Assembly: GCA_016871515.1 (NCBI GenBank)
Contig: VHDE01000019.1
Span: 1 to 60,890, forward strand
Length of the DNA stretch: 60,890 bases
Source of the DNA: Verrucomicrobiota bacterium
GTDB lineage: Bacteria; Verrucomicrobiota; Verrucomicrobiia; Limisphaerales; SIBE01
Direction: 5' to 3'
The notes beneath the pieces are model-generated. The model saw nothing but the letters and a program-made list of their open reading frames with translations. It ran no database searches and was not told the DNA's origin. Below are positions 17,879-25,822 of the stretch, in pieces (position 1 is the stretch's first letter; each line of letters begins with the position of its first letter). The translations under genes were made by a program, and so were the position numbers.

Positions 17879-17977
17879 AGTTCGTATGATTTTTCGGAAG
17901 GTTATCCGGAGTTGTTGCGTTGTAAAGCGCGATTTCGATAAATGAGCATCGGCGGCAGCAGTTGGCAGGATAGGCGT

Positions 17978-18160
17978 CCCGAAGTTGTCGGCACAATCGT
18001 AGCGGCGGGCATCCTGCCTGCCGTAGAGCCGAGGCATCTTGCCCGGCGGATTACGCGCACGCACTACAACGCAGCCTCCTCGTTTCAAGCGTTGCTCCGG
18101 GCGGCAAGATGCACGCCCTCTACGGCAGGCAGGATGCCCGCCGCTGCCGACAACTTCGGG
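17978..18160. repeat. Large inverted repeat, arms about 65 bp
   Basis: The arm 17978-18046 (CCCGAAGTTGTCGGCACAAT... to ...GCATCTTGCCCGG) is matched by 18097-18160 (CCGGGCGGCAAGATGCACGC... to ...GCCGACAACTTCGGG), with one small internal indel and few mismatches. Family A ends (AGGCGTCCC and GACGCGCTGTCCTAC) flank the pair outside, so one element seems to have inserted into another. It lies between the divergent TIGR04073 and CotH genes, where their promoters should be. Confidence 0.85.
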
Positions 18161-18238
18161 ATGCACTGGGCGAGACGCGCTGTCCTACCATATTCTTGCT
18201 TTTATCTCTCGCCCGGGCAACAGTCCCTTGGCTCGGGT

Positions 18239-19975
18239 ATGGATATCGAAACAGGGAAGAAAACATCGAACTTTCGGCGCTGGTCGAGAGTCGTTGTTTG
18301 GACCGCATTCACGGTCATCGTGTTTGTCCGGTACGGATTCTTTCGGGACCGATTCGAGCCTCCGCCGAGGCAGCGAGTCGCCTTCCAGCAACCCGGACGA
18401 TTTCAACGACCGCCCACGCAGGTGCGCGCTGCAACCTCGGAAGTGCCCAGTGACCTTTGGCGCATCCAAATCGAAATCGGCTCGCGGGACGTCCAAAAAC
18501 TGCGCGGTTATTGGTGGCAAGGCCAGCGTGGTTCGCCTCAGGGCCGGCCGGAGGTTTTCGCGACGGTGCGGGAAGGCGGCGTGACTTACACAAATGTCGC
18601 CATCCACTTGAAAGGCGCCGCAGGGAGCTTTCGGCATTTCGATGACAAGCCGGCGCTGACGCTGAATTTTTCCAAGCACGCGAATGACCAGCAATTTCAC
18701 GGCTACACCAAAATCTCGCTGAACAATTCCGTTCAAGATCCGTCGTATCTATCCGAGGCCCTGACCCGCGAGATGTTTGACGCCGCTGACGTTCCAGTTC
18801 CGCGCGCCGATCACGCCACGGTCTTGATTAATGGGCGCGATCTCGGCCTTTATGTCCTGACCGAAGGCTTTGGCAAAACCTTTCTCAAACGGTATTTCAA
18901 AAACGTCAAAGGCAATCTTTATGACAGCGGTTTTGTCCAGGACATCAATGGAGACTTGGGCGTTAATTCGGGCGATCATCCAGATGACCGGGCGGGGTTG
19001 GAACGCCTGATCACAGCCGCGACGACACCTGCCGGCACCAACCAATGGCAACGCCTAAATGAAGTGCTGGACATGGACCGGTTCATCACCTTTCTCGCTC
19101 TGGAAATGATGACGTGTCATTGGGATGGTTATGCTTTAAACCGAAATAACTATCGAGTGTTTCACGACCTGGAAACCGATCGCATGGTTTTTATGCCGCA
19201 CGGGCTCGACCAGATGTTTGGTTGGCCGCAGGGGAGATTTAGTGTTGAGGCGCCGATCGATCCGGCCAGATTGCATCCAGATGGAATGGTGGCGCGCGCG
19301 GTGTTGAACACCCCGCAAGGTTATCAACTTTACTTCAAGCGCCTCGATGAGCTGCAGGCAAACATTTTTGACGAGGAGCGTTTGACGAAACGCTTGGGGG
19401 AATTGGCGCAACGCATCCGGCCGACCTTGGCCTCCTATGATCTGGAGGACGAGCATGACAGAGCCGTGTCGAATCTCCGGCGGCGCATGATTGAACGGAC
19501 GCGAATCGTCAAACGCCTCTTAACCGAGCCGCGGCAATCACCGCAAGTCCAGGAGCCGATTCAATTCGACCGCGACGGCAGTGCCAGGTTGTCAAATTGG
19601 AGGCCTCATACCGGACAGCAAGGGGGAACACTGCGGTTTAATAGAACCGACGAGAAAGACGGAAGCCTGCTTCATGTCACGGCCAATCGCGGTGGCGGAG
19701 TGGGCTCGTGGCGTTCCTCAGTTTTGCTCGGCCGCGGACGCTATCGATTCGAGGGACGCGCTCGAGTGCAAGGGGTGGTCAACGGCGGAGTCTGTCTGAG
19801 AATTTCGGGAACGCAAGTCGGCCCGCAGTCGATCGCGGCTGGCGAGTGGGTTCCGTTGCAATTCCAATTCTCGATAGCCGAGCCAGTGAGGAATCTGGTT
19901 CTCGTATGCGAACTAAGCGCGCCGCGAGGCGAAGCTTGGTTCGACGTCAACTCCCTGCGGCTCGTCCGCGAGTGA
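18239..19975 (+). CDS. CotH kinase family protein, membrane-anchored
   Basis: Start ATG 18239 is chosen because upstream codons translate the palindrome. A single N-terminal transmembrane segment (VVVWTAFTVIVFVRYGFF, residues ~18-35) is followed by a Pro/Arg-rich linker. The CotH domain follows: VAIHLKGAAGSFRHFDDKPA, KISLNNSVQDPSYLSEALTR, and the catalytic-type stretch LFLALEMMTCHWDGY... NRNNYRVFHD...MPHGLDQMF. CotH of Bacillus spores is an atypical protein kinase; verrucomicrobial members are secreted and unassigned. The last ~140 residues resemble a carbohydrate-binding-like beta sandwich. The neighbouring genes encode pseudopilins. Confidence 0.8.
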   Translation: MDIETGKKTSNFRRWSRVVVWTAFTVIVFVRYGFFRDRFEPPPRQRVAFQQPGRFQRPPTQVRAATSEVPSDLWRIQIEIGSRDVQKLRGYWWQGQRGSPQGRPEVFATVREGGVTYTNVAIHLKGAAGSFRHFDDKPALTLNFSKHANDQQFHGYTKISLNNSVQDPSYLSEALTREMFDAADVPVPRADHATVLINGRDLGLYVLTEGFGKTFLKRYFKNVKGNLYDSGFVQDINGDLGVNSGDHPDDRAGLERLITAATTPAGTNQWQRLNEVLDMDRFITFLALEMMTCHWDGYALNRNNYRVFHDLETDRMVFMPHGLDQMFGWPQGRFSVEAPIDPARLHPDGMVARAVLNTPQGYQLYFKRLDELQANIFDEERLTKRLGELAQRIRPTLASYDLEDEHDRAVSNLRRRMIERTRIVKRLLTEPRQSPQVQEPIQFDRDGSARLSNWRPHTGQQGGTLRFNRTDEKDGSLLHVTANRGGGVGSWRSSVLLGRGRYRFEGRARVQGVVNGGVCLRISGTQVGPQSIAAGEWVPLQFQFSIAEPVRNLVLVCELSAPRGEAWFDVNSLRLVRE

Positions 19976-20043
19976 TTCACTGGATGTAATCGGAGAAGCG
20001 CAGCATTATGCTGCAGACAGGTGACAATCATGGAGACTGTATT

Positions 20044-20778
20044 ATGCGAATCAATCGGACAGCGGCCTTCACGCTGATCGAACTGCTGGTGGTCATCGCA
20101 ATTATTGCGATTCTCGCGGGCATGCTCTTGCCGGCGCTGGCCCGTTCGAAAGCCAATTCCCTTAGGATCAAGTGCGTCAGCAATGAGCGCCAGATCGGGC
20201 TCGGCTATCACCTCTATGCCGATGACAACGCCGACTTCTATCCCACGCACGACGATTGGGCATCAGCAGGCGGGCGCATCCACGGCAACAAAGGTCCATG
20301 GCCCTGGCGATTTGCCGACTTCAAGACTTTTCCAGAAACCAACCGCCCCCTGAACCTTTACTGCCAGACCGTCGAAGTCTTTCGTTGCCCAGCCGACAAA
20401 GGCGATTCCTATTGGCCGCAAGCCAAAACGTGCTGGGACGGATGGGGCAACAGTTATTTGCCGATGTGGTCGGTGGATTGGTATCGGGTGAAACATGTCA
20501 CGGGAGATTCACGCGCCGTGCGCGGCTCAAAGGAATCGCTCCCGATTAAGACGAGCGAGATCGCCAAAAATCCTTCGAACAAAATTGTTCAAGGTGATTG
20601 GCACTGGAACGGTTCGCGCGACGTCAACGACCCAAAGAGCGTCTGGCACAATTACAAGGGCCGCCGAACGTACAACATGCTCTTTGGCGATGGGCACGTG
20701 GAGAATTACATTTTCCCGAAGGAGTACATCGGCTGGCAACAGGGGCCGGCGCCGGACCCGAACTTTCGCTGGTGGTGA
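20044..20778 (+). CDS. Type II secretion-like pseudopilin (H-X9-DG family)
   Basis: Class III signal: [20 protein letters not shown], with Phe/Thr/Leu and the conserved Glu5 after the cleavage site, then [17 protein letters not shown]. The C-terminus has [14 protein letters not shown], the DGH signature of the large pseudopilin families of Verrucomicrobiota and Planctomycetes. Cysteines in FRCPADKG and KTCWDGW suggest a disulfide. ATG 20044 is favoured over 20008 because a weak TGGAG lies upstream and the leader then has the usual length. These proteins occur in many copies per genome, and the function of each is unknown. Confidence 0.88.
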   Translation: MRINRTAAFTLIELLVVIAIIAILAGMLLPALARSKANSLRIKCVSNERQIGLGYHLYADDNADFYPTHDDWASAGGRIHGNKGPWPWRFADFKTFPETNRPLNLYCQTVEVFRCPADKGDSYWPQAKTCWDGWGNSYLPMWSVDWYRVKHVTGDSRAVRGSKESLPIKTSEIAKNPSNKIVQGDWHWNGSRDVNDPKSVWHNYKGRRTYNMLFGDGHVENYIFPKEYIGWQQGPAPDPNFRWW

Positions 20779-20855
20779 TCGGCTTGGAACCGCGGATTTC
20801 GCCGATAGCGCAGATAACGAAGAAGCTGGAGAAAGGCGCCCCTGAAGCTGCGTCG

Positions 20856-20935
20856 TAGGACAGGCGTCCCGCCTGTCCGGCACTTGCGTACACCAACAAA
20901 GAATAAATAAAGACAGGCGAGACGCGCTGTCCTAC
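20856..20935. repeat. Palindromic repeat, family A copy
   Basis: GTAGGACAGGCGTCCCGCCTG on the left and GACAGGCGAGACGCGCTGTCC followed by TAC on the right, with an AT-rich loop between (AACAAAGAATAAATAAAG). Confidence 0.85.
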
Positions 20936-21237
20936 GCATCCCGAGCGCAATGCGCTGGTCTATCTTCCCGCACTGTCTGAGTCCGCGGCGCCGAACGGCA
21001 AGCAAGAACTGTTTAACCAAATGCGGGCCGGGTCCACGAACGGTTTCCACGGTGGCTGAACGCCAGTGAGGAAAGATTGCCGCGATGCAGCGCAAACTGG
21101 GGAATTGCAATAAGCGCGGTCGAAGCGCATTCCCTAGGAGGCGAGGCGATCAAGATTCGGCGTGCGGGCCTTTGTGTTTCCATGCAGTGTCATGGCGGCC
21201 TTCTCCGCCTCATTCGATGAACCGGGGGCGATCTCAG

Positions 21238-21341
21238 GCCGCCAGGTTTTGGACTGCGCCAGTCCTCTAGTCCTCTGGCGCTTTTGGGAAACAGCGAGTC
21301 AAAGCGGCAGAGGACTGCCGCAGTCCAAGACGCTGTCGCGC
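21238..21341. repeat. Palindromic repeat, family C (GGACTGCGCCAGTCC type)
   Basis: GCCGCCAGGTTTTGGACTGC to AAGACGCTGTCGCGC; the second copy is at 28600-28693 in the pot operon. The inner part pairs as GGACTGCGCCAGTCC and GGACTGCCGCAGTCC hairpins. This copy has a small internal duplication (AGTCCTCT twice). Confidence 0.85.
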
Positions 21342-21497
21342 AGACGAATGCCCAATGGGTTCGTGGCCAATATCGTGTGTTTCGAGTCCGGCCGTTCGTT
21401 GCGCACTCGACCAAACGTCGATTGCGATCGGCTATCGAGATGTGCGAGATGTGCTGACAAAACTGGTTTGCAGCGTCACTCTGGAAATGAATCCGCT

Positions 21498-22595
21498 ATG
21501 AACATTCCAGCCGCCACTCTCGCGAACAAAGAACGATGTCTGTCAGCAATCGCACGCCCGGGCATCGATCCCACGCCTATTTTTGAAATGTTCCGCGGCA
21601 ATTACGGGACGGAGTTGCTCGCGGTGGCGGTCACGCATTTCAACCTGTTCGGACGCTTGTCGGAACGCGCTCTTTCGTTCGACGACTTGCGTCGCGCCTT
21701 AGGTTTGGCCGAACGTCCCGCGAATGTATTATTGACCGCTCTGCAATCTATGGGACTGCTCCTCAAAGATGGCGAGGGACGATTCGATCTTTCACCGCTG
21801 GCGCGGGAACACCTTGTGCCCGGCGCGGCTTTCGACGTCAGTGATTACATCGGTTTGGCTGCGAAATCGCCGGGCGTTCAGCTCATGATTGAACGATTGG
21901 AATCGAATCGCCCGGCTGGCTTCAAAGCAGCTGAACCCGGCGCCGCCTTCATTTACAAAGAAGGCATGGACTCCGCGATGGAGAAAGAAGCGAGCGCTCG
22001 GTCGCTAACCCTGGCCTTGGCGGGACGCGCGAAGAACGTCGCGCCGCTCCTGGCTGAGCGAATTCCATTGCAAAGCGAGCGGACGCTTTTGGACGTTGGC
22101 GGAGGCGCCGGAATTTATAGCATCGCGTTTCTGCAGAAGAATCCGCAACTGCAGGCGATCGTGCTGGATCGGCCCGAGGTGCTGAAAGTCGCCGCGGAAT
22201 TTGCGATGGCATACGGTGTGGCAGACCGTTTGGAATGCCGGGCCGGCGACATGTTTGCCGGTTCATTCCCTTCCGGCATCGACGTCGTTTTGCTGTCGAA
22301 TGTTCTGCATGATTGGGATGTGCCAGAAGGCCGGAGTTTGGTGAGGCGTTGCGCGGACACGCTTCCCACCGGGGGGCGACTCTTGATTCACGATGTTTTC
22401 CTTAACGACAGTCTCGACGGTCCGCCAGCCATTGCGCTATATTCCGCCGCGTTGTTCAGTGTCACGGAAGGTCGAGCTTACAGCGCGGCCGAATACCGTG
22501 ATTGGATGGAGGCCGCTGGACTTGTGACCGCCGACGTGGTTCCTACCTTGATTCACTGCGGCGTGCTGGTTGGAACGAAGAAAGGATTGACATGA
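21498..22595 (+). CDS. O-methyltransferase family 2 protein
   Basis: SAM-dependent methyltransferase of the acetylserotonin/hydroxyneurosporene type. A winged-helix dimerisation part (FNLFGRLSERALSFDDLRRA, then RPANVLLTALQSMGLL) is followed by the Rossmann domain with LLDVGGGAGIYSIAF (SAM loop), VLDRPEVLKVA, and LSNVLHDWDVPEG. The last is the conserved region with the catalytic-type His. Start ATG 21498 is used because earlier codons translate a repeat. The TGA overlaps the ATG of a pseudopilin (ATGA), an odd partner for a small-molecule methyltransferase, and that gene in turn overlaps the thioredoxin-PDZ gene. Confidence 0.85.
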   Translation: MNIPAATLANKERCLSAIARPGIDPTPIFEMFRGNYGTELLAVAVTHFNLFGRLSERALSFDDLRRALGLAERPANVLLTALQSMGLLLKDGEGRFDLSPLAREHLVPGAAFDVSDYIGLAAKSPGVQLMIERLESNRPAGFKAAEPGAAFIYKEGMDSAMEKEASARSLTLALAGRAKNVAPLLAERIPLQSERTLLDVGGGAGIYSIAFLQKNPQLQAIVLDRPEVLKVAAEFAMAYGVADRLECRAGDMFAGSFPSGIDVVLLSNVLHDWDVPEGRSLVRRCADTLPTGGRLLIHDVFLNDSLDGPPAIALYSAALFSVTEGRAYSAAEYRDWMEAAGLVTADVVPTLIHCGVLVGTKKGLT

Positions 22596-23371
22596 AACTA
22601 TGCCGCAACCGCTGCGCATTTACGCTGATTGAACTCTTGGTCGTGATTGCGATCATCGCGATCCTTGCTGGGATGCTTTTGCCCGCGTTGAGCAAGGCGA
22701 AGCTCAAGGGCCAACAGACAGTCTGCCTGAGCAATCTCAAGCAACTACAGCTTTGTTGGACCATGTACGCCGATGACAATCACGACAAGATCATCTCGAA
22801 TGATCCCAACGTCGGCCCGGGCTCGCGCTCGTGGATTCTTGGTTACATGCAAGATAGCCACGTGGACTCGACCAACAAGACACTGATCGAGAAAGGGACT
22901 TTGTTTCCCTACAATTCATCAACCGCGATCTATCGTTGCCCGAGTGATGTCGGACGCTCGACAATCGGCGGGAAGAAATATTTACGGGTTCGCAGTTATG
23001 CAATGAACGGTTACATGAATGGTGTCGATGTCGGTCTCGTATTTCACAATCAAAAGGGCTACAAAGTGAACCTGAAGACTTCCGAAATTGCTTCGCCGCC
23101 GCCCTCGCAAGCTTTTGTTTTTCTCGACGAACACCAGAACAGCATTGACGACGGGCATTATGGCTTCGCCCCCGAAGGGGACATTTGGATGAATCTTCCC
23201 GCGATGTGGCACAATAGCGGATGCAACTTCTCGTTTGCCGACGGCCACTCGGACGTCATCAAGTGGCGCGATCCGCGAACGCTGGCCATCAAAGTAATCA
23301 ATTCGGTTCGAACCGCGAACAACGCGGATTTGAAGCGGCTCCAGTCGATTGTTGCAACGAAAGTCAATTGA
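22592..23371 (+). CDS. Pseudopilin (H-X9-DG family)
   Basis: ATG 22592 lies in the ATGA shared with the methyltransferase gene. N-terminal [20 protein letters not shown] and PALSKAKLKGQQTVCLSNLK give the class III leader and the usual Cys-containing helix; the C-terminus has NFSFADGHSDVIKW. RCPSDVGRS supplies a second Cys. Length 259 aa. It belongs to the same family as the protein at 20044 and is probably exported through a type II-like machinery encoded elsewhere. Its TGA overlaps the ATG of the next gene (TGATG). Confidence 0.88.
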   Translation: MKLCRNRCAFTLIELLVVIAIIAILAGMLLPALSKAKLKGQQTVCLSNLKQLQLCWTMYADDNHDKIISNDPNVGPGSRSWILGYMQDSHVDSTNKTLIEKGTLFPYNSSTAIYRCPSDVGRSTIGGKKYLRVRSYAMNGYMNGVDVGLVFHNQKGYKVNLKTSEIASPPPSQAFVFLDEHQNSIDDGHYGFAPEGDIWMNLPAMWHNSGCNFSFADGHSDVIKWRDPRTLAIKVINSVRTANNADLKRLQSIVATKVN

Positions 23372-24642
23372 TGAAATGATTCATCGTCACTCTTTCTCTT
23401 CTCATCACAGCAAGTCACCTTGCGCAAGCGGCCTCAGACCTGCGGGACGCGCTCAAAGACAGCGTCGGCGCCCATTGGATCTATGATGACCTTCAGCAAG
23501 CCAAAGCGCGCGCCAAAGAAACAGGCAAGCCACTGCTGGTTCTCTTCCGCTGCGTTCCGTGAATTGCCTGCAAAAGTTTAGACGAACAGGTTGTTCGTCA
23601 GGACGCGGAACTTCAGAAGCGCGAACAGCAATTTGTCTGCGTGCGTCTCGTGCAAATGAAAGGCGTCGATCTGCATCTTTTTCAATTCGATTACGATCAA
23701 AGCTGGGCTGCCTTTTTCCTCAATGCCAGCGGAACGATCTGCGGCCGATACGGCACGCGGGCCGGAGACAAGAAGAACGCCGCGACACACATCTCGATTC
23801 CTTCCTTCAAGAAGGCGATCGAGCGCGCGCTCGAATTGCATAAGGCTTACCCATCCAACCGCGGCCAGCTTGCAGGCAAAGTTGGGGCAAAGCCGCAATA
23901 TCCCGTGGCCGAACAGATTCCTGGTTTGGAAGATCGCGCGGTTGGCCTAACCACGGCGAAGAATTGCATTCATTGCCACATGGCAGGCGAGCGCCTTCGG
24001 AAAGTGAAGTATCAGGAGAAACGACTGAGTTCCTCCGACATTTGGATTTATCCGCTGCCTGAAAACATCGGTTTGAAAATCGATGTCGATGATGGTCTCC
24101 GCGTCGAGAAGGTGCTTCCGAGGTCGCCCGCGGAACGAGCTGCCATCAAACCGGGCGATGAACTCGTCCTCATGAATGGCCAAGCGCTCATTTCCCAAGC
24201 GGACATCCAGTGGGTGCTGCACAATGCAGCCGTCGAGACACAGCTTGAAACGACTGTCAGGCGTGGCGTTCAGACGCTGCCCAAAAGAATTGCATTAAGC
24301 GGTTCCTGGAAGGAATCGGATTTAAGCTGGCGCGAATCGTCCTGGAGTTTTCGTCCGGGGCTCTGGACGATTCCGCTCATGAATGAGGAGAAAACAAAGC
24401 GAAAGGTTCCGGAAAACGACTCGGGCTTATTCGTGAAATGGGTTTTTGGCCAAGGGCAAGTGGCGAAGCGGGCCGGGCTGAGAGATGGCGACATCATCCT
24501 CGCGCTGGACGGCGAACCGGTCCCAGCGGACGAAAGTCACTTTCTGGCCAATGTGCGCCTCAAGCACGCGCCGGGTGACAAAGTAAAACTCACACTTTGG
24601 CGCAACGGCCGACGCGAGGACCTTTTACTGCCGCTAGAGTAG
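23371..24642 (+). CDS. Thioredoxin-CxxCH-PDZ protein, candidate selenoprotein (TGA at codons 3 and 64)
   Basis: Starting at ATG 23371 (TGATG with the pseudopilin stop) the frame runs 423 codons to TAG, broken only by TGA at codon 3 (23377-23379) and codon 64 (23560-23562). The order is an export signal (FIVTLSLLITASHLAQA), a thioredoxin-like domain, then CIHCH (a c-type-heme-like motif, ~codons 196-200), then two PDZ domains (GLRVEKVLPRSPAERAAIKP and AKRAGLRDGDIILALDGEPV). At codon 64 the text is GKPLLVLFRCVP-TGA-IAC-KSLDEQVV, exactly where thioredoxin-fold relatives have CxxC, so a UxxC selenoprotein is suggested, with a SECIS-like hairpin after it. The TGA at codon 3 could be a CGA (Arg) or TGG (Trp) lesion. 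Pseudogene or sequence error remain possible. Confidence 0.55.
23581..23599 (+). promoter_or_regulatory. SECIS-like hairpin downstream of the in-frame TGA
   Basis: GACGAAC-AGGTT-GTTCGTC is a perfect 7-bp stem with a 5-nt loop. The loop begins 25 nt after the TGA at 23560-23562 and has G at its second position. Bacterial SECIS elements need a short stem with a G in the first two loop positions at about this distance, and the E. coli fdhF loop also begins AGGU (recalled). It could arise by chance from coding constraints, so the call is tentative. Confidence 0.5.
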
Positions 24643-24705
24643 GACAGGCGTCCCGCGTGCCCTGGTGCACGTCAACGCTTGGACAGGCGGGACGCACTGT
24701 CCTAT
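24639..24705. repeat. Palindromic repeat, family A copy
   Basis: GTAGGACAGGCGTCCCGCGTG paired with GGACAGGCGGGACGCACTGTC. It overlaps the last codon of the thioredoxin-PDZ gene and lies between that gene and a convergent one. Confidence 0.85.
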
Positions 24706-24764
24706 CAGACGACGGGCCGGTGGGCGGAGTCGCAGTTGCGTTCAAACACGCTTCAACCAGTCAG

Positions 24765-25580
24765 TCACATTTTCCCTCGCTGCCGCAAAGCCTCATAAAG
24801 AAACACCGCCGCGGCACTTCCAACGTTCAATGAGTCAACCGGGTGCGCCATGGGGACGGCGACGGCGGTTGTGCACGCGTCCAAAACGGTTGTGCTAATG
24901 CCGTAACCTTCGCTCCCGAAGACGACGCAGCAATCACCGGCGAGATCAGCTTGAGCCAGCGTCTTCCCTTCAGCGTGAGGGTGAGCGGCAATGACGTGGA
25001 TGTCGCGCGATTTCAATTGCTGGAGCGCTTGCGCGAGATTGGCCACTTCAATCGCCGGCAATTGGAAGATTGTTCCCATCGAGCTCCGGACAGCTCGGCG
25101 CAGATAGGGGCTGCTGGATGTTTCACCGACCAAGAGAGCTTGGACGCCGAACGCTGCGCAGTTACGGACCACAGCTCCGAGGTTTTCCGCGCTGGAAAGA
25201 CTGTCCACGGCGGCTAACAAGTAAGGGCGAGGCCGGTTCTTTAGGATGGTTGAGAGTGCGATGGGATCTGGAACTTTGCCAATGGCCAGCACTCCTTGGT
25301 ACATTGAATAGCCGGTCAGTTGTTCCAAGCGGTGTTTCTCCGCGAGAAAAACGTCAATCTTCTCGGGGCGCGAGTTCAATAACGGCTCCAGATCGCGAAA
25401 CCATTTCTCCGGAAGCAGGAGAGAAAGCACCGAGAGCGAGCTTTCGAGCAAGCGCCGGACGACTTTTTCGCCTTCTGCTACAAAAATGCCCTGTTGCCGT
25501 TGTTCGAGCGACCTCTTCATAGTCCGGTACGGCTCCAATTCGGGGAGTTCGAGAGAATCGACAGAGCGAACGTGCAGCAT
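24765..25580 (-). CDS. TrmH/SpoU-family RNA 2'-O-methyltransferase
   Basis: SPOUT-fold enzyme that methylates ribose 2'-OH in rRNA or tRNA. An N-terminal substrate-binding part (QRQQGIFVAEGEKVVRRLLE) precedes the catalytic domain: AVDSLSSAENLGAVVRNCAA (motif 1 with conserved Asn and Arg), CVVFGSEGYGIS (motif 2) and VPMAHPVDSLNVGSAAAVFL (motif 3), which form the knot. The length (271 aa) is normal. The target nucleotide cannot be told from sequence. The gene stands alone. Confidence 0.9.
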   Translation of the reverse strand: MLHVRSVDSLELPELEPYRTMKRSLEQRQQGIFVAEGEKVVRRLLESSLSVLSLLLPEKWFRDLEPLLNSRPEKIDVFLAEKHRLEQLTGYSMYQGVLAIGKVPDPIALSTILKNRPRPYLLAAVDSLSSAENLGAVVRNCAAFGVQALLVGETSSSPYLRRAVRSSMGTIFQLPAIEVANLAQALQQLKSRDIHVIAAHPHAEGKTLAQADLAGDCCVVFGSEGYGISTTVLDACTTAVAVPMAHPVDSLNVGSAAAVFLYEALRQRGKM

Positions 25581-25654
25581 GCGCGCGAGTGTACAAGCCG
25601 GGCAAAAGTGAAGACAAGTCCCGCGTATTCAACCATTCAACCGCCTGGTGAATG

Positions 25655-25816
25655 CGCCCCTCTCCCTAACCCTAACCCAACCCTAACCCTAACCCCATCC
25701 GATGGAGAGAGGGAATAGAGCTTTTGCGATAGTCGATGCCTGATGGCTGAACGTGTCCAATGCCCAAGTCTTTTCCCTCTCCTCATCGGATGGAGAGAGG
25801 GTTAGGGAGAGGGGCG
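25655..25816. repeat. Palindromic repeat, family B, with telomere-like CCCTAA run
   Basis: The ends are CGCCCCTCTCCCTAACCC and GGGTTAGGGAGAGGGGCG, a long perfect inverted pair. The left arm has expanded into about five CCCTAA-type units (25665-25696), which the right arm lacks. Family B copies elsewhere have a single unit. Confidence 0.85.
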
Positions 25817-25822
25817 CCTCGA

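Larger units (their letters stand above)
20779..21497. other. Gene-free stretch of about 0.7 kb, mostly repeats
   Basis: A family A palindrome (20856-20935) and a family C repeat (21238-21341) take up much of it. The stretch 20940-21230 has a purine-rich segment (GTGAGGAAAGATTGCCGCG) but no foldable RNA that I recognise and no plausible reading frame. The segment 21342-21497 directly before the methyltransferase gene is presumed to hold its promoter; no clear boxes. Confidence 0.5.

Noticed and set aside
17879..18166. N-terminal 96-residue extension of the TIGR04073 protein
   Set aside because: Same palindrome read on the other strand; the ATG at 17878 starts a clean lipoprotein signal.
17942..18238. 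N-terminal 99-residue extension of the CotH protein
   Set aside because: It translates the large palindrome and gives GILPAV/AGRMPAA-type text; the ATG at 18239 gives a membrane anchor at once.
21162..21497. 112-residue N-terminal extension of the methyltransferase
   Set aside because: It translates the family C repeat; ATG 21498 begins directly before the winged-helix domain with the usual length.
23371..23562. TGA read as Trp throughout (genetic code 4) to explain the thioredoxin gene
   Set aside because: Many intact genes here end in TGA (for example the methyltransferase, pseudopilin, tolA-like and chorismate-lyase-like genes), and Trp at codon 64 would not give a CxxC-type motif.
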